Below, in pieces: positions 18,737 through 27,253 of a stretch of DNA of 34,148 nt. Position 1 is the stretch's first letter. The number at the start of each line of letters is the position of its first letter. Source of the DNA: Iodobacter fluviatilis (GTDB taxonomy: Bacteria; Pseudomonadota; Gammaproteobacteria; Burkholderiales; Chitinibacteraceae). The DNA is taken from NCBI RefSeq assembly GCF_900451195.1, contig NZ_UGHR01000008.1, positions 1-34,148 of the forward strand, written 5' to 3'. Made by a program: the position numbers and the translations under genes. Under the pieces are notes generated by a model. The model was not told the DNA's origin. It searched no databases and saw nothing but the letters and a program-made list of their open reading frames with translations.

Positions 18737-19888
18737 ATGTCCCAGCATGTCATTGCTCCGCCCACGCAAGGAACCAGCCCCAAGGCTTGGTATCAAGGCC
18801 TGAGTGCCAGCCCCAGTTTTATTCCAGACCCGGCTCAGGCCGATGCCATTGAGCGGCTGGATGCGCTATACCATCAGCTTTTACACTTCAAAACCAAGCG
18901 CAGCCGCTTGTTTGGTAAATCACTCTTGCCGCAGCCCGATTTGCCGCGTGGTCTGTATTTTTGGGGCGGCGTGGGGCGGGGTAAAAGCTTTTTGATGGAT
19001 GCGTTTTATGCGGCTCTGCCTTATAAGCGTAAGAAAAGACTGCATTTTCATCAGTTTATGCAAGAAGTCCATCATGAATTGCGTCAGCTGAAAAGTGAAA
19101 CTGACCCGCTGGCGGCGGTAGCCAGTAAGATTGCCAAATCGGTACGGGTGCTGTGTTTTGATGAATTTCATGTGTCCGATATTGCTGATGCCATGATTCT
19201 GGGCCGCTTGATGGAGCATTTATTTAAGCGCGGCGTGGTGCTGGTCACCACCTCTAATTACCCGCCTGACGGCTTGTATCCGCATGGCTTGCAACGTAAT
19301 AACTTTTTGCCCACGATTGCTTTACTCAATAGCACGCTGGATGTGTTTAATCTGGATGGTGGTCATGATTACCGTATGCGCACGCTCACCCAGGCCAGAA
19401 CTTATCTCTCGCCTAATACGGCAGAAAGTAGCGCAGAGCTGGATGCCTTGTTTTCGGCGATGGCCACCAGCAAAGACGGATTGCCCCAGCTAAAAATCGA
19501 AGGCCGTACCATTAAAGCGAAGCGAGTGGCTGCAGGCGTGGTGTGGTTTGATTTTTTTGCAATTTGTGGCGATACCCGTGGGCAGGCCGATTATTTACAA
19601 ATTGCGCACACCTATCACACCGTGATTGTGTCTGATATTCCTAAGCTGGCCAGTCATCAGGCATCTGAGGCGCGGCGTTTTACCTGGCTGGTGGATGTGT
19701 TTTACGACCACCGCGTAAAACTGATTATCTCTGCAGAAGTGCCCGTGGATGATCTTTACCAGGATGGCGTGCAAGCCAGCGAATTCTTCCGCACCGCCAG
19801 CCGTTTAACCGAAATGCAGGCAGAGGAATACCTAGCCTTGCCGCATCAATCGATTGCGGCACAGCTGACGGGGATTAGTGAGACTTAG
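18737..19888 (+). CDS. zapE: Cell division protein ZapE (AFG1/LACE1-family ATPase)
   Basis: A 383-residue P-loop ATPase of normal length for the family. Walker A is GGVGRGKS (77-84), Walker B is RVLCFDEF (137-143), followed by HVSDIADAMILGRLMEHLF and a TTSNYPPDGLYPHGLQR block that is diagnostic of AFG1-like ATPases. The C-terminal part has FDFFAICGDTRGQADYLQIAH and DVFYDHRVKLIISAEVP. In E. coli ZapE associates with the Z-ring and acts during constriction under stress. It is cytoplasmic and membrane-associated, without a predicted transmembrane segment. It stands alone, with about 230 bp before it and a GC-rich repeat behind. Confidence 0.95.
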   Translation: MSQHVIAPPTQGTSPKAWYQGLSASPSFIPDPAQADAIERLDALYHQLLHFKTKRSRLFGKSLLPQPDLPRGLYFWGGVGRGKSFLMDAFYAALPYKRKKRLHFHQFMQEVHHELRQLKSETDPLAAVASKIAKSVRVLCFDEFHVSDIADAMILGRLMEHLFKRGVVLVTTSNYPPDGLYPHGLQRNNFLPTIALLNSTLDVFNLDGGHDYRMRTLTQARTYLSPNTAESSAELDALFSAMATSKDGLPQLKIEGRTIKAKRVAAGVVWFDFFAICGDTRGQADYLQIAHTYHTVIVSDIPKLASHQASEARRFTWLVDVFYDHRVKLIISAEVPVDDLYQDGVQASEFFRTASRLTEMQAEEYLALPHQSIAAQLTGISET

Positions 19889-19925
19889 TTTTCTGGTTAT
19901 AGACTGATGCTATGCAGTGATCTTC

Positions 19926-20165
19926 TTTTTAGTGCCTTCGGCACGTTGATTTAGGTGCGGGCGTCCCGCGGGACCTTCCTTTCTTGTGTGGCCAAGAAAC
20001 GAAGCCAAAGAAGGCCACCCCACGAAACACGAAGGCCCCTGCACTGCGGACAATCGGGTCGGCGGCGGGCGGGATTGGCTCGCTGCCTCGCTCCCAAGCG
20101 ATCCCCCGCCCCGCTTGTTCCTCGCTCCGGCGTGTTTCAAGGGGAGATTTAAGCCCCGTGCCACC
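19926..20165. repeat. GC-rich intergenic repeat element
   Basis: About 240 bp, clearly more GC-rich than its surroundings, without a real gene. It begins with a gtgcc-ttcg-gcac hairpin and includes gcgtcccgcgggacc, ggccaagaaacgaagccaaagaaggccacccc and an interior of long GC blocks, ending near gggagatttaagccccgtg. I recognise this layout as a repeat common between genes in beta- and gammaproteobacteria; its reverse translation (containing KEGPAGRPH and RAEGTKKK) is a frequent spurious hypothetical protein. Ends are approximate. The remaining bases to 20317 show nothing recognisable. Confidence 0.6.
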
Positions 20166-20317
20166 ACACCAGCTGCGATAAGAATACTAATTGCTGGGTT
20201 TTAAAATACTCACAACCAACCAACTTAATTCAATCCATGTTTTTCTCCGTAAAACGCCATGTCTTCTGTGCTTCAAAATTTGGGTTTTATTACGCCATAT
20301 CCGCGTTCTAACGGCCC

Positions 20318-21262
20318 CTACTCAAACGCCCCCAAACGTTTTTGCTCCTGCACCGAGAAATACTGATCGCGCAATTTCTGCACGGCAGTATTTTGCTCGG
20401 CAAGGGGCAGGGTGCTGATTGCGTTATTTCTTGCGGCTAAGTAAGTCTCTATTTTGCTCTGCCACTGGCTTTCCTCCTTGTCTAAAGCGGCAAGGCGGTT
20501 TGCGGCTTCTTCCCCTAAGCTTTGGCTGCGTATTTGATGCAGCTGCCCGGCGCTGGCCCCGGCTTGCCCGGCGCTGGCCCCGGCTTGCCTGGCGTTATCA
20601 ATGCGTGCCGCCAGTGTCAGGTGTTGCACCAGCTCTGCCCGGGCTTGCTGAGCGGCGGGGCTGAGCTGGGCGTCGAGTGCCGCAAGTTTTTGCACTTTTT
20701 GCGCGGTACTTAGCTGGGCATTCTGGCTGATGGCTAAGCGCTCCAGCAGCAGATTATCCTGCTGATCATCTTCACCAAATAAGGCGGCGATTTCCTGGCG
20801 GCTAAAAAATCGGCTGCGTGTGTCTTGGATGGCCGTGAGACGCAAACGAATGGTTTCTAGGTTTTGTCCTGCCATCGCAGGGTTTTTAGCCAGCTCGCCT
20901 AAGGCCCGTTTGAACTGCAGATATTGCGCCAGAATTCGCCGTGCTTCTTTGGCGGCTTCAGGTTTTAACTCATGGTCTAAATCCCGCCCGATTTGGGCCA
21001 TGATGTCGGCCAGCGGGCGCTCTCCTGTGGCGGACAGATAATAATCAAAGCGCATTAACAGCGCCTGATTCAGCTGCAAATCACCCTTGCCTTGTGCGAT
21101 TTCTCCATCGGCCTCTGTGCCGGATAAAGAAGGCGCAAAGGCAATTGATGGCTTTGCTGGTGGAAGCGCCGTGTGGCTGGCCGGGGCGGGTTTGAGTGAC
21201 CATGCCGCAGCCGCCACCAAAAAAACGGTGGCGGCCATGCCTGCAAAGAGCCAGCGCAGCAT
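20318..21262 (-). CDS. lifO: Lipase-specific foldase (lipase chaperone, Lif)
   Basis: A 314-residue membrane-anchored steric chaperone for the neighbouring lipase. A short N-terminal transmembrane helix (4-21) is followed by an Ala/Pro-rich linker and then the helical domain. The Lif signature RFDYYLSATGE lies at 71-81; the usual RxxFDY Arg position is Leu here (L69), with an Arg directly before FDY. The C-terminus LRDQYFSVQEQKRLGAFE is typical. Residues 226-239 are an exact tandem duplication QAGASAG x2, encoded by two identical 21-bp units. Its ATG shares a base with the lipase stop codon (TGATG), so the two are translationally coupled. It folds lipase in the periplasm before type II secretion. 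Confidence 0.9.
   Translation of the reverse strand: MLRWLFAGMAATVFLVAAAAWSLKPAPASHTALPPAKPSIAFAPSLSGTEADGEIAQGKGDLQLNQALLMRFDYYLSATGERPLADIMAQIGRDLDHELKPEAAKEARRILAQYLQFKRALGELAKNPAMAGQNLETIRLRLTAIQDTRSRFFSRQEIAALFGEDDQQDNLLLERLAISQNAQLSTAQKVQKLAALDAQLSPAAQQARAELVQHLTLAARIDNARQAGASAGQAGASAGQLHQIRSQSLGEEAANRLAALDKEESQWQSKIETYLAARNNAISTLPLAEQNTAVQKLRDQYFSVQEQKRLGAFE
20544..20585. repeat. Two identical 21-bp tandem units inside the lipase foldase gene
   Basis: The units 20544-20564 and 20565-20585 are identical base for base and in frame; a decayed third copy seems to start at 20586. They encode QAGASAG twice in the helical arm of the foldase. Confidence 0.85.
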
Positions 21263-22176
21263 CAGAGGCCTGCGTTTTTCAGGCGGTTAGCATGTTGGCG
21301 GAAGACGCTGACCGGGTTGGTTTCAAATAAGCTGACAATGCCCACAAATTGATTCACTTCATCCAAGTGATTCATCTGGTAATCATCACGCAGCACTTGG
21401 CCCAAATGGCTGGAGCAGGATGAAACCAGCCCGTCATTTTTTTCATTGAAAGCCAGTGAAGTCAGCCCCATCGCCGCATCGCTAACATCAATAATATTTG
21501 TGACCGGGCTGGCACCGCTCCAGGAGTAATAGCGCACGCCATTCACCTGATAAGCCCCTTCATTGCAAGCTCCTAGCGGCAGGCCTTCGGGAAATTTGGC
21601 GTTGAATTTGGCTGAGCCCTGAGTGGTGAGTGCATCGAGCGCTGCATTGGCGTTTTGGGGGAGAGAGCCATCTTTGGAGGCCAAGCCGATCAGTTTGGCC
21701 AGCCCTTCGGCGATCAATATCGCCGCCGATTCGCTGACCGTACCGGGCGCTGCGGTTTTTCTGACCACATCGGCTACTTTAGAGCCCTTATTTACCCCCG
21801 CAATATTGGTGACGGATGCTACTAAATCAGGCCTTACCGATGCCACATAGCGTGTGGTTGGCCCACCGTGGCTGTGGCCAATCAGGTTAACCTTGCCTGC
21901 CCCCGTGATGGCTAAGATTTGCTTTACCTGCGCTAAAAGCTGCTCGCCGCGTAGCTCACTGGAATTCGTTGCTGAAACTTGCGCTACAAAGACTTTGGCC
22001 CCATCAGCTTGTAAGGCTTGCGGTACTTTATAAAAATAATCGACCCCCAGTAGCTGATCAAAACCAAATAAACCATGGACTAAAACGATGGGGTAACGTG
22101 TTTCGGTGTAGCCCGTTGCAAGGGCTGGCATAGCAAGAGAGAACAGCAGAGCGAAGCATTTCAGCACAAATTTCAT
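21262..22176 (-). CDS. lipA: Secreted triacylglycerol lipase (Lif-dependent, family I)
   Basis: A 304-residue extracellular lipase. A signal peptide (MKFVLKCFALLFSLAMPALA, cleavage 20/21) precedes the alpha/beta hydrolase. The oxyanion motif is VHGLFGFD (33-40), nucleophile S102 in GHSHGG, catalytic D248 in NDGLVS and H270 in MNHLDEVN. C204 and C254 are placed to form the disulfide known from Pseudomonas aeruginosa LipA. The size and motifs match the Pseudomonas/Burkholderia lipase subfamilies that need a foldase, which is encoded immediately downstream. Expected path: Sec export, periplasmic folding, type II secretion. It is divergent from the quinone oxidoreductase across about 245 bp. Confidence 0.94.
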   Translation of the reverse strand: MKFVLKCFALLFSLAMPALATGYTETRYPIVLVHGLFGFDQLLGVDYFYKVPQALQADGAKVFVAQVSATNSSELRGEQLLAQVKQILAITGAGKVNLIGHSHGGPTTRYVASVRPDLVASVTNIAGVNKGSKVADVVRKTAAPGTVSESAAILIAEGLAKLIGLASKDGSLPQNANAALDALTTQGSAKFNAKFPEGLPLGACNEGAYQVNGVRYYSWSGASPVTNIIDVSDAAMGLTSLAFNEKNDGLVSSCSSHLGQVLRDDYQMNHLDEVNQFVGIVSLFETNPVSVFRQHANRLKNAGL

Positions 22177-22422
22177 TCTAAAATCCTCATGATATTTAGC
22201 GTATCAGAGCGCCAGAGCGGCGCGTTTAAAACAGAGTTAAACGTGTGTTTTATCTGCTTGCTTACGTCATAGAATATTTTTTAAATAAATCCCATTTAAA
22301 ACAGCAATTATTTTGTAATGAAAAACTGACAGGGCGCTGGCAATTGATTTTCAGCTTTTCGTCGCCATCTTTGGGGCAGAGGTCAGCGATCTCTCTTTTT
22401 TCTTCTCAATAAGCAGGTTGCT

Positions 22423-23382
22423 ATGCGCGCTGTCATTCAAGAAAATCAAACTTTATTGCTGGGGGAGGCTGCATTGCCAAAAGCTGCAGCCGGGCAATTA
22501 CTCATTCGTGTACACGCAGCAGGGATTAATCGCGCTGATTTAGCCCAAGCCGCGGGCCGCTATCCGCCGCCAGCAGGCGATTCACATATTCTGGGGCTGG
22601 AAGTCGCCGGTGTGGTAGAGGCGCTGGGCGAGGGCGTGGCTGATTTTGCCGTGGGCGATGAAGTTTTGGGTTTGGTGGGCGGTGGTGCTTATGCCGAGTT
22701 TTGCCTGCTGGAATCTGCGCTTGCCATTAAAAAGCCAGCTCATTTGTCTTTTAGCGATGCAGCTAGCCTGCCCGAAGTGTGGATGACAGCATGGTTTAAT
22801 CTAGTCGAAATTGGCGAGCTAAAAGCGGGCCAGAGGGTATTGATTCATGCTGGGGCCAGTGGCGTGGGCGCGGCCAGTATTCAGCTGGCTAAATATCTGG
22901 GTGCTTGGGTGGCAACGACGGCAGGCGGTGCGAAGAAAGCGGAATTTTGCCGCCAGCTAGGCGCTGATTTGGTGGTGGATTACCAGCAGCAAGATTTTGC
23001 CAGCGTCGTGAAAGAGGCGGGCGGGGTGGATTTGATTCTGGATGGTGTAGGCGGGGATTACCTAGCAAAAAATCAGGCCTGCCTGAATACAGACGGGCAA
23101 ATTGTATTGATTGGCTTATTAAGAGGCATTAGCACAGAAATTAATCTGGGCCAGCTTTTAATGAAACGCCAGCGCCTGACCGGATCCACCCTTAGAGCCC
23201 AGCCATTAAATGTAAAAGCAAAACTAGCTCTGGCGCTCAGGGATAAAATTGCACCTGCCATTGCAGCCGGGCAATTAAAAGTAACGGTTGATCGTATTTT
23301 TAATTGGGAGGAAGCGGCGATGGCCCATCAATATATTGCAGATAACCAAAATATTGGCAAAGTGGTGCTGCAAGTTATTTAA
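22423..23382 (+). CDS. NAD(P)H quinone oxidoreductase, PIG3 family (zeta-crystallin-like)
   Basis: A 319-residue medium-chain dehydrogenase/reductase without zinc-binding residues. The N-terminal GroES-like domain has AAGINRADLAQAAGRYPPP and ILGLEVAGVVEALG. The cofactor-binding Rossmann motif is HAGASGVGAASIQLAKYLG (about 142-160). The ending MAHQYIADNQNIGKVVLQV is typical of the PIG3/TP53I3 quinone oxidoreductases, which reduce quinones with NADPH by one electron. It is cytoplasmic, and the physiological substrate here is unknown. The start is the first ATG, a few bases after taagcaggttgct. It stands alone, followed by a palindromic repeat that might end transcription. Confidence 0.9.
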   Translation: MRAVIQENQTLLLGEAALPKAAAGQLLIRVHAAGINRADLAQAAGRYPPPAGDSHILGLEVAGVVEALGEGVADFAVGDEVLGLVGGGAYAEFCLLESALAIKKPAHLSFSDAASLPEVWMTAWFNLVEIGELKAGQRVLIHAGASGVGAASIQLAKYLGAWVATTAGGAKKAEFCRQLGADLVVDYQQQDFASVVKEAGGVDLILDGVGGDYLAKNQACLNTDGQIVLIGLLRGISTEINLGQLLMKRQRLTGSTLRAQPLNVKAKLALALRDKIAPAIAAGQLKVTVDRIFNWEEAAMAHQYIADNQNIGKVVLQVI

Positions 23383-23386
23383 AACC

Positions 23387-23451
23387 TTAGCAGTGGATTT
23401 AGCCGCGACTGTTACAGGCGGAGCTTTCGCGGCTAAAGCTACCACTGCTAA
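23387..23451. repeat. REP-like palindrome behind the quinone oxidoreductase gene
   Basis: The left arm ttagcagtggatttagccgc(ga) at 23387-23408 is complementary to the right arm at 23427-23451 (tcgcggctaaag, then ccactgctaa), apart from a 3-nt insertion in the right arm. The core tttagccgcg is shared in style with the palindrome at 15053-15117. It begins 4 bp after the stop codon. Confidence 0.72.
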
Positions 23452-23489
23452 AGCACTTATTTTGCTGGTTTTACCATATAAAGTTAAAT

Positions 23490-24092
23490 TTAATCAGGGT
23501 TTGGTATCCTCTTCATCGCCTCATTAGGATGGCACCAGCCGGGTAACTGGCAAATTGCCGCCAGCCAGCGTTTAATATTTGGATAATCAGCCACATCAAC
23601 TCCTATTTGATCCAGCCAAAATAAATAGGCCGAGCAGCTGATATCGGCAATACTTAGTCCTGATTTTAAAAGAAATTCCCGCACCGCTAGTTTTTCATTC
23701 AGCGTATTTAAATCAGCCAATACGCGCTGCTGTAAATAGCGCATCACTTCCGGCGGCTGGGGCTGCCAATGCAGGGCAAAGCGGTAATTGGGCAGGCTAA
23801 AGCCAATTCGATTGGCCTCCCAAGATAGCCATTCCAGCGCGCCTTGCCATTCTTCCCCGCCTGTGAATTGCCCGCTTCTTTGTGCCAGATAAATAAGAAT
23901 GGCATTCGATTGGCAAAAAATCCGCCCCTGATCAAGCAATACCGGCACTTCGCCAAAGGGGCTGATGGCTAGAAATGCTGATGGCTTATTACTTAAATCA
24001 ACCCATTGGTAATCATGGGGCGTGTTTGTTAGAAGCAGAAAAGATCTAACTTTGTAAGAATGACCGGAATCGGTGCTACCGAAGAGTTGCAT
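23490..24092 (-). CDS. Glutathione S-transferase family protein
   Basis: A 200-residue two-domain protein. The N-terminal thioredoxin-like domain (1-80) has MQLFGSTDSGHSYKVRSFLLL, with Ser residues near the expected glutathione site, then FGEVPVL with the cis-proline and QSNAILIYLA, the usual glutathione gamma-glutamyl contact. The all-helical C-terminal domain has GLSIADISCSAYLFWLDQ with the conserved capping Asp. It is cytoplasmic; the substrate is unknown. The start is placed at ATG 24092, supported by AAGAAG upstream. The longer open frame reaches into the promoter of the divergent gene and lacks similarity to the family. Confidence 0.87.
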   Translation of the reverse strand: MQLFGSTDSGHSYKVRSFLLLTNTPHDYQWVDLSNKPSAFLAISPFGEVPVLLDQGRIFCQSNAILIYLAQRSGQFTGGEEWQGALEWLSWEANRIGFSLPNYRFALHWQPQPPEVMRYLQQRVLADLNTLNEKLAVREFLLKSGLSIADISCSAYLFWLDQIGVDVADYPNIKRWLAAICQLPGWCHPNEAMKRIPNPD

Positions 24093-24211
24093 AGGAATCT
24101 TCTTTTTAATAGAGCTGAAAGGGTAAGTGCTTTCTGTGGGGCTCAGAGACAAATAGCGAAAGTGATCTGTGGCTTTGGTATGATGAGGCCTCTGTTTCAG
24201 TAAGGGCACTC

Positions 24212-24814
24212 ATGTTTTCCTGGCGCTGGTTTTTTGTTGTGGTGATTGTATTGGGCGCTTGGCATCAATGCCAACATCGCGCACAGAAGCCGGTTCATCA
24301 GGCCAATGGCGTTTTGGTGCAGGCAGACCCCCTGCAAAGCATGCTTGATCGTGGTGAGGTCTGGCAGAAAGATAATTACACGATCAAGGCCCTCGCGGAT
24401 TTTGCTATTGAAGCCCGTGTATTGTCTAAAGAGATGTACTCCAGTGGCCGCGAAGCGGATTTGTCGCCAGTCGATTTGGCTCTGGGCTGGGGACCGATGT
24501 CTGATTCGGAAGTTTTGTCTGAATTAAATATTTCTCAGAGCAATCGTTTTTACTTTTATCGTTGGGAAGATCAGCCACCACGCCCGCCTGCGGAGATCGC
24601 AAGTCATAGCGCCAATATGCACATGATTCCGGCAGATGCTCAGATCGAAAAAATATTGAAAGCGGTCAGGCCAGGTCAAATCATTCGATTGCACGGTAAG
24701 CTTGTTGAAGTAAGTGCGCCCGATGGCTGGCGCTGGCAATCTTCGCTGACGCGGGATGATACTGGCGCGGGTGCTTGCGAGTTGTTTCGGGTGGAAAGCG
24801 CTGAAATTCTCTAA
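24212..24814 (+). CDS. Conserved membrane-anchored hypothetical protein
   Basis: A 200-residue protein of unknown function. Residues 4-17 form a short transmembrane segment or uncleaved signal (WRWFFVVVIVLGAW), so the rest probably faces the periplasm. The body contains YSSGREADLSPVDLALGWGPMSD, FYFYRWEDQPP, ANMHMIPAD and a C-terminal region with DGWRWQSSLTRDDTGAGACELF. I recall similar hypothetical proteins in several proteobacteria but cannot name a domain. The invariant-looking HxIPA and GAGACE segments suggest a folded enzyme-like or binding domain. Start supported by AAGGG. It is divergent from the glutathione S-transferase gene. Confidence 0.75.
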   Translation: MFSWRWFFVVVIVLGAWHQCQHRAQKPVHQANGVLVQADPLQSMLDRGEVWQKDNYTIKALADFAIEARVLSKEMYSSGREADLSPVDLALGWGPMSDSEVLSELNISQSNRFYFYRWEDQPPRPPAEIASHSANMHMIPADAQIEKILKAVRPGQIIRLHGKLVEVSAPDGWRWQSSLTRDDTGAGACELFRVESAEIL

Positions 24815-24905
24815 GGGTATCCGGTCTTAATGGTTTGTTTTAAATGTAAGCTCAGTGTTACTTTTTAAACTGGCGATCAAATCTTGCAGTGATACAATCA
24901 ATTTT

Positions 24906-25220
24906 ATGAAAAAAGTGTGGCTTGTCTTTTTGTTGCTGTCAGTCTTGGCCCTGAATACGGCCATGGCAGGCTGGGTTGCGCCTGTGCCCGGCAAGGCTTG
25001 CCACATGATGCAAATGCCCACTGCTGAAAAATGCCAGATGGATCAATCGTTGTTAATGGCTGATTGCCTACAGTCTTGCATGAGTCATTACACGGGCTTG
25101 CCCATCGCTTTTAGTTTTGCGCCCCCCGTTTTATTGCCGCCGGTATTCAATGCCGTAGCTGAGTTGCTCCTGCCTGATCCCCCGCTCAAATCCCCCGAAA
25201 AGCCGCCCAAATTAGCTTGA
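24906..25220 (+). CDS. Small exported Cys/Met/His-containing protein (copper locus)
   Basis: A 104-residue exported protein with a clear signal peptide (MKKVWLVFLLLSVLALNTAMA, cleavage about 21). The mature part has CHMMQMPTAEKC and QSLLMADCLQSCMSH, with four cysteines (32, 43, 54, 58) and several Met and His residues that could bind metal or form two disulfides, then a hydrophobic stretch and a Pro-rich end. It resembles small periplasmic proteins seen near copper-resistance genes, but I do not recognise a defined family. The start at 24906 is chosen because the leader begins there. The DUF411 gene starts 100 bp downstream. Confidence 0.68.
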   Translation: MKKVWLVFLLLSVLALNTAMAGWVAPVPGKACHMMQMPTAEKCQMDQSLLMADCLQSCMSHYTGLPIAFSFAPPVLLPPVFNAVAELLLPDPPLKSPEKPPKLA

Positions 25221-25320
25221 ATTCTTGCTACTGACTTGTAGCGGTTCTCGTTTTCAATTTATGTTTGAATAATCTGCCATTGCAGGCCGCTTGCGGCTGG
25301 CTGGCTTATGGGTGTCTGTC

Positions 25321-25743
25321 ATGAAAAAATTATTATCTATTCTTGCTTTAATGTTATTGGCTCAGCCTGCGCTGGCGGCGATTAACGCGACTTTGTATAA
25401 AAGCCCCTCTTGCGGCTGCTGCGAAGAATATGTGAAATATCTGGAAAAAAATGGCTTTAAAGTCAACGCCATCAATAGCAACGATATGTCGGCGATTAAA
25501 ACGCAAGATGGCTCGTCCAATCTGGCGAGTTGCCACACCACCCGCATTGGCAATTACACGGTAGAAGGCCATGTGCCGGTGGCGGCGATTCAAAAATTAC
25601 TGCGTGAAAAGCCGTCTATTGCAGGGATTAGCGCGCCGGGGATGCCACAAAATTCACCAGGAATGGGGCCGGAAATCAAAGGCACTTTAAAGATATATCA
25701 GCTGGGCAATGCGGCCGAGCCAAAATTATTCTCAGTAGAATAA
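25321..25743 (+). CDS. DUF411 family protein, exported, copper-associated
   Basis: A 140-residue protein. A signal peptide (MKKLLSILALMLLAQPALA, cleavage about 19-20) is followed by a thioredoxin-like DUF411 domain with SPSCGCC (C31, C33, C34), SCHTTRIGNYTVEGHVP (C71, H72, H84) and a C-terminal GISAPGMPQNSPGM. The family is found with copper-export and multicopper oxidase genes and is regarded as a periplasmic metal-binding protein; direct function is not settled. The start is the ATG at 25321. The stop lies 10 bp before the multicopper oxidase start, with the ribosome site aaggggc between them, so they are one operon. Confidence 0.9.
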   Translation: MKKLLSILALMLLAQPALAAINATLYKSPSCGCCEEYVKYLEKNGFKVNAINSNDMSAIKTQDGSSNLASCHTTRIGNYTVEGHVPVAAIQKLLREKPSIAGISAPGMPQNSPGMGPEIKGTLKIYQLGNAAEPKLFSVE

Positions 25744-25753
25744 GGGGCATAAG

Positions 25754-27253
25754 ATGAATCGCAGACACTTTTTGCAAGCCGCTTTAGGTTCGGCGGGTTT
25801 TGCCTTGGCTTCAAATTCGCTATGGGCAGCGATGGATCACAGCGCACATGCGGGCCACGCATCAGGCACACCTGCCATGCCGCAGAAAATGGCCCCGGAT
25901 AATATCAGCCTGCTGCCGCTAGATGCTCTGCCTGCTGGCAAGCCCCATGCTGCTTTATTCCTCTTGCCTACACTCAGCACAAAACCGTCCGTGCTTGCGG
26001 CGACGGTGACCGCCGAGCCCTTTGAAGCAGAGCTGGTGCCGGGTAAAAAAACCGTGGTCTGGGCGTATAACCGCAGCATTCCAGGGCCGCTGATCGAGGC
26101 ATTTGAAGGCGATACGGTGGAAATTCGCTTTATCAATAAGCTGGCACAGGCTACCACCTTGCATTGGCATGGCATGCCGGTGCCCGCCGATCAAGACGGT
26201 AACCCGCAAGATGCCGTGCCAGCAGGGGGAGAGCGGCTTTATCGCTTTACCCTGCCGATCGGATCTGCAGGCACATATTGGTATCACCCGCATCCGCATG
26301 GTGATACACCTGAGCAGGTGTATCGCGGCTTAGCGGGTCTTTTTATTGTGCGGGCTAAAAACGATGTGTTGGGGCATTTGCCCGAGCAGCATCTGGTGAT
26401 TTCTGATTTGCGCTTAGCAAGTGACGCCAGTATTCCAGATAACAATATGAACGACTGGATGAATGGCCGCGAAGGGCAGTTTGTCTTGCTTAATGGCCAG
26501 CGAGAGCCGGTGATTACCGTGGGCGAGACTCAGCGCTGGCGCATCTGGAATGCCTGCAGTGCCCGCTATTTACGGCTTAGCATTCCTGGCAGAAAAATCA
26601 TCGTAGTAGGCAGCGATGGTGGGCTTTTAGAGCGGGCGCAAGTCGTGGACGAGCTGCTGCTGGCACCCGGTGAGCGGGCCGAATGGGTGCTTGCAGGGCC
26701 AGCTGGGGGCGTCAGTCTGATGGCACTGGCTTACGATAGAAGCAAAATGGGCAGGGTAGCGCCTGAGCAAGATATCAAGCTGGCCAGCATCCAATTTACC
26801 CAGGACAGCGTTGCCAAACTGCCAGAGCGCTTACGCACCCTGCCGCCTAAGCTCAAACCCGTAGCCAAGAAACGCGTGGTATTTAGCGAGGTGATGAGCA
26901 TGGAAGGCGGCCAACACAGCATGCAATTCTTAGTGAATGGCAAAAGCTACGATATGCAGCGGGTTGATTTGCATAGCCGCCTTGGTGATACCGAGCTATG
27001 GGAGATCGTGAATGATTCGCATATGGATCATCCTTTTCATATTCACGGCACGCAGTTTGAGGTGTTGGATACCACGCTCAAAGGCAAAACCACGCCCGCG
27101 CCGTGGCGGGCATATAAAGACACTTTCAACCTAAAACCTTACCAAAGCGCCCGCATTTTAATCACCCAGCAACACCGTGGCTTACGCATGTTCCACTGCC
27201 ATATTTTGGAGCATGAAGGGCAGGGGATGATGGGGCAGGTGTTGGTGAAGTAA
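25754..27253 (+). CDS. Tat-exported multicopper oxidase (CueO/CopA-like)
   Basis: A 499-residue three-cupredoxin-domain oxidase. A twin-arginine leader (NRRHFLQAALGSAGFALA) indicates export in folded form. A His/Met-rich start of the mature protein (MDHSAHAGHA) precedes the copper sites: HWH (137-139), HPHPHG (178-183), HPFHIH (H426, H429, H431) and HCHILEHEGQGM (H481, C482, H483, H487, axial M492). All ligands for one type 1 copper and the trinuclear cluster are present. A long Met-rich insertion like that of E. coli CueO is not visible. Function in the family: periplasmic oxidation of Cu(I), giving copper tolerance, which fits the DUF411 neighbour. Confidence 0.94.
   Translation: MNRRHFLQAALGSAGFALASNSLWAAMDHSAHAGHASGTPAMPQKMAPDNISLLPLDALPAGKPHAALFLLPTLSTKPSVLAATVTAEPFEAELVPGKKTVVWAYNRSIPGPLIEAFEGDTVEIRFINKLAQATTLHWHGMPVPADQDGNPQDAVPAGGERLYRFTLPIGSAGTYWYHPHPHGDTPEQVYRGLAGLFIVRAKNDVLGHLPEQHLVISDLRLASDASIPDNNMNDWMNGREGQFVLLNGQREPVITVGETQRWRIWNACSARYLRLSIPGRKIIVVGSDGGLLERAQVVDELLLAPGERAEWVLAGPAGGVSLMALAYDRSKMGRVAPEQDIKLASIQFTQDSVAKLPERLRTLPPKLKPVAKKRVVFSEVMSMEGGQHSMQFLVNGKSYDMQRVDLHSRLGDTELWEIVNDSHMDHPFHIHGTQFEVLDTTLKGKTTPAPWRAYKDTFNLKPYQSARILITQQHRGLRMFHCHILEHEGQGMMGQVLVK

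Noticed and set aside
19910..20204. Several 65-85 residue open frames in the GC-rich stretch
   Set aside because: They overlap on both strands within a recognised intergenic repeat type; typical false hypotheticals.
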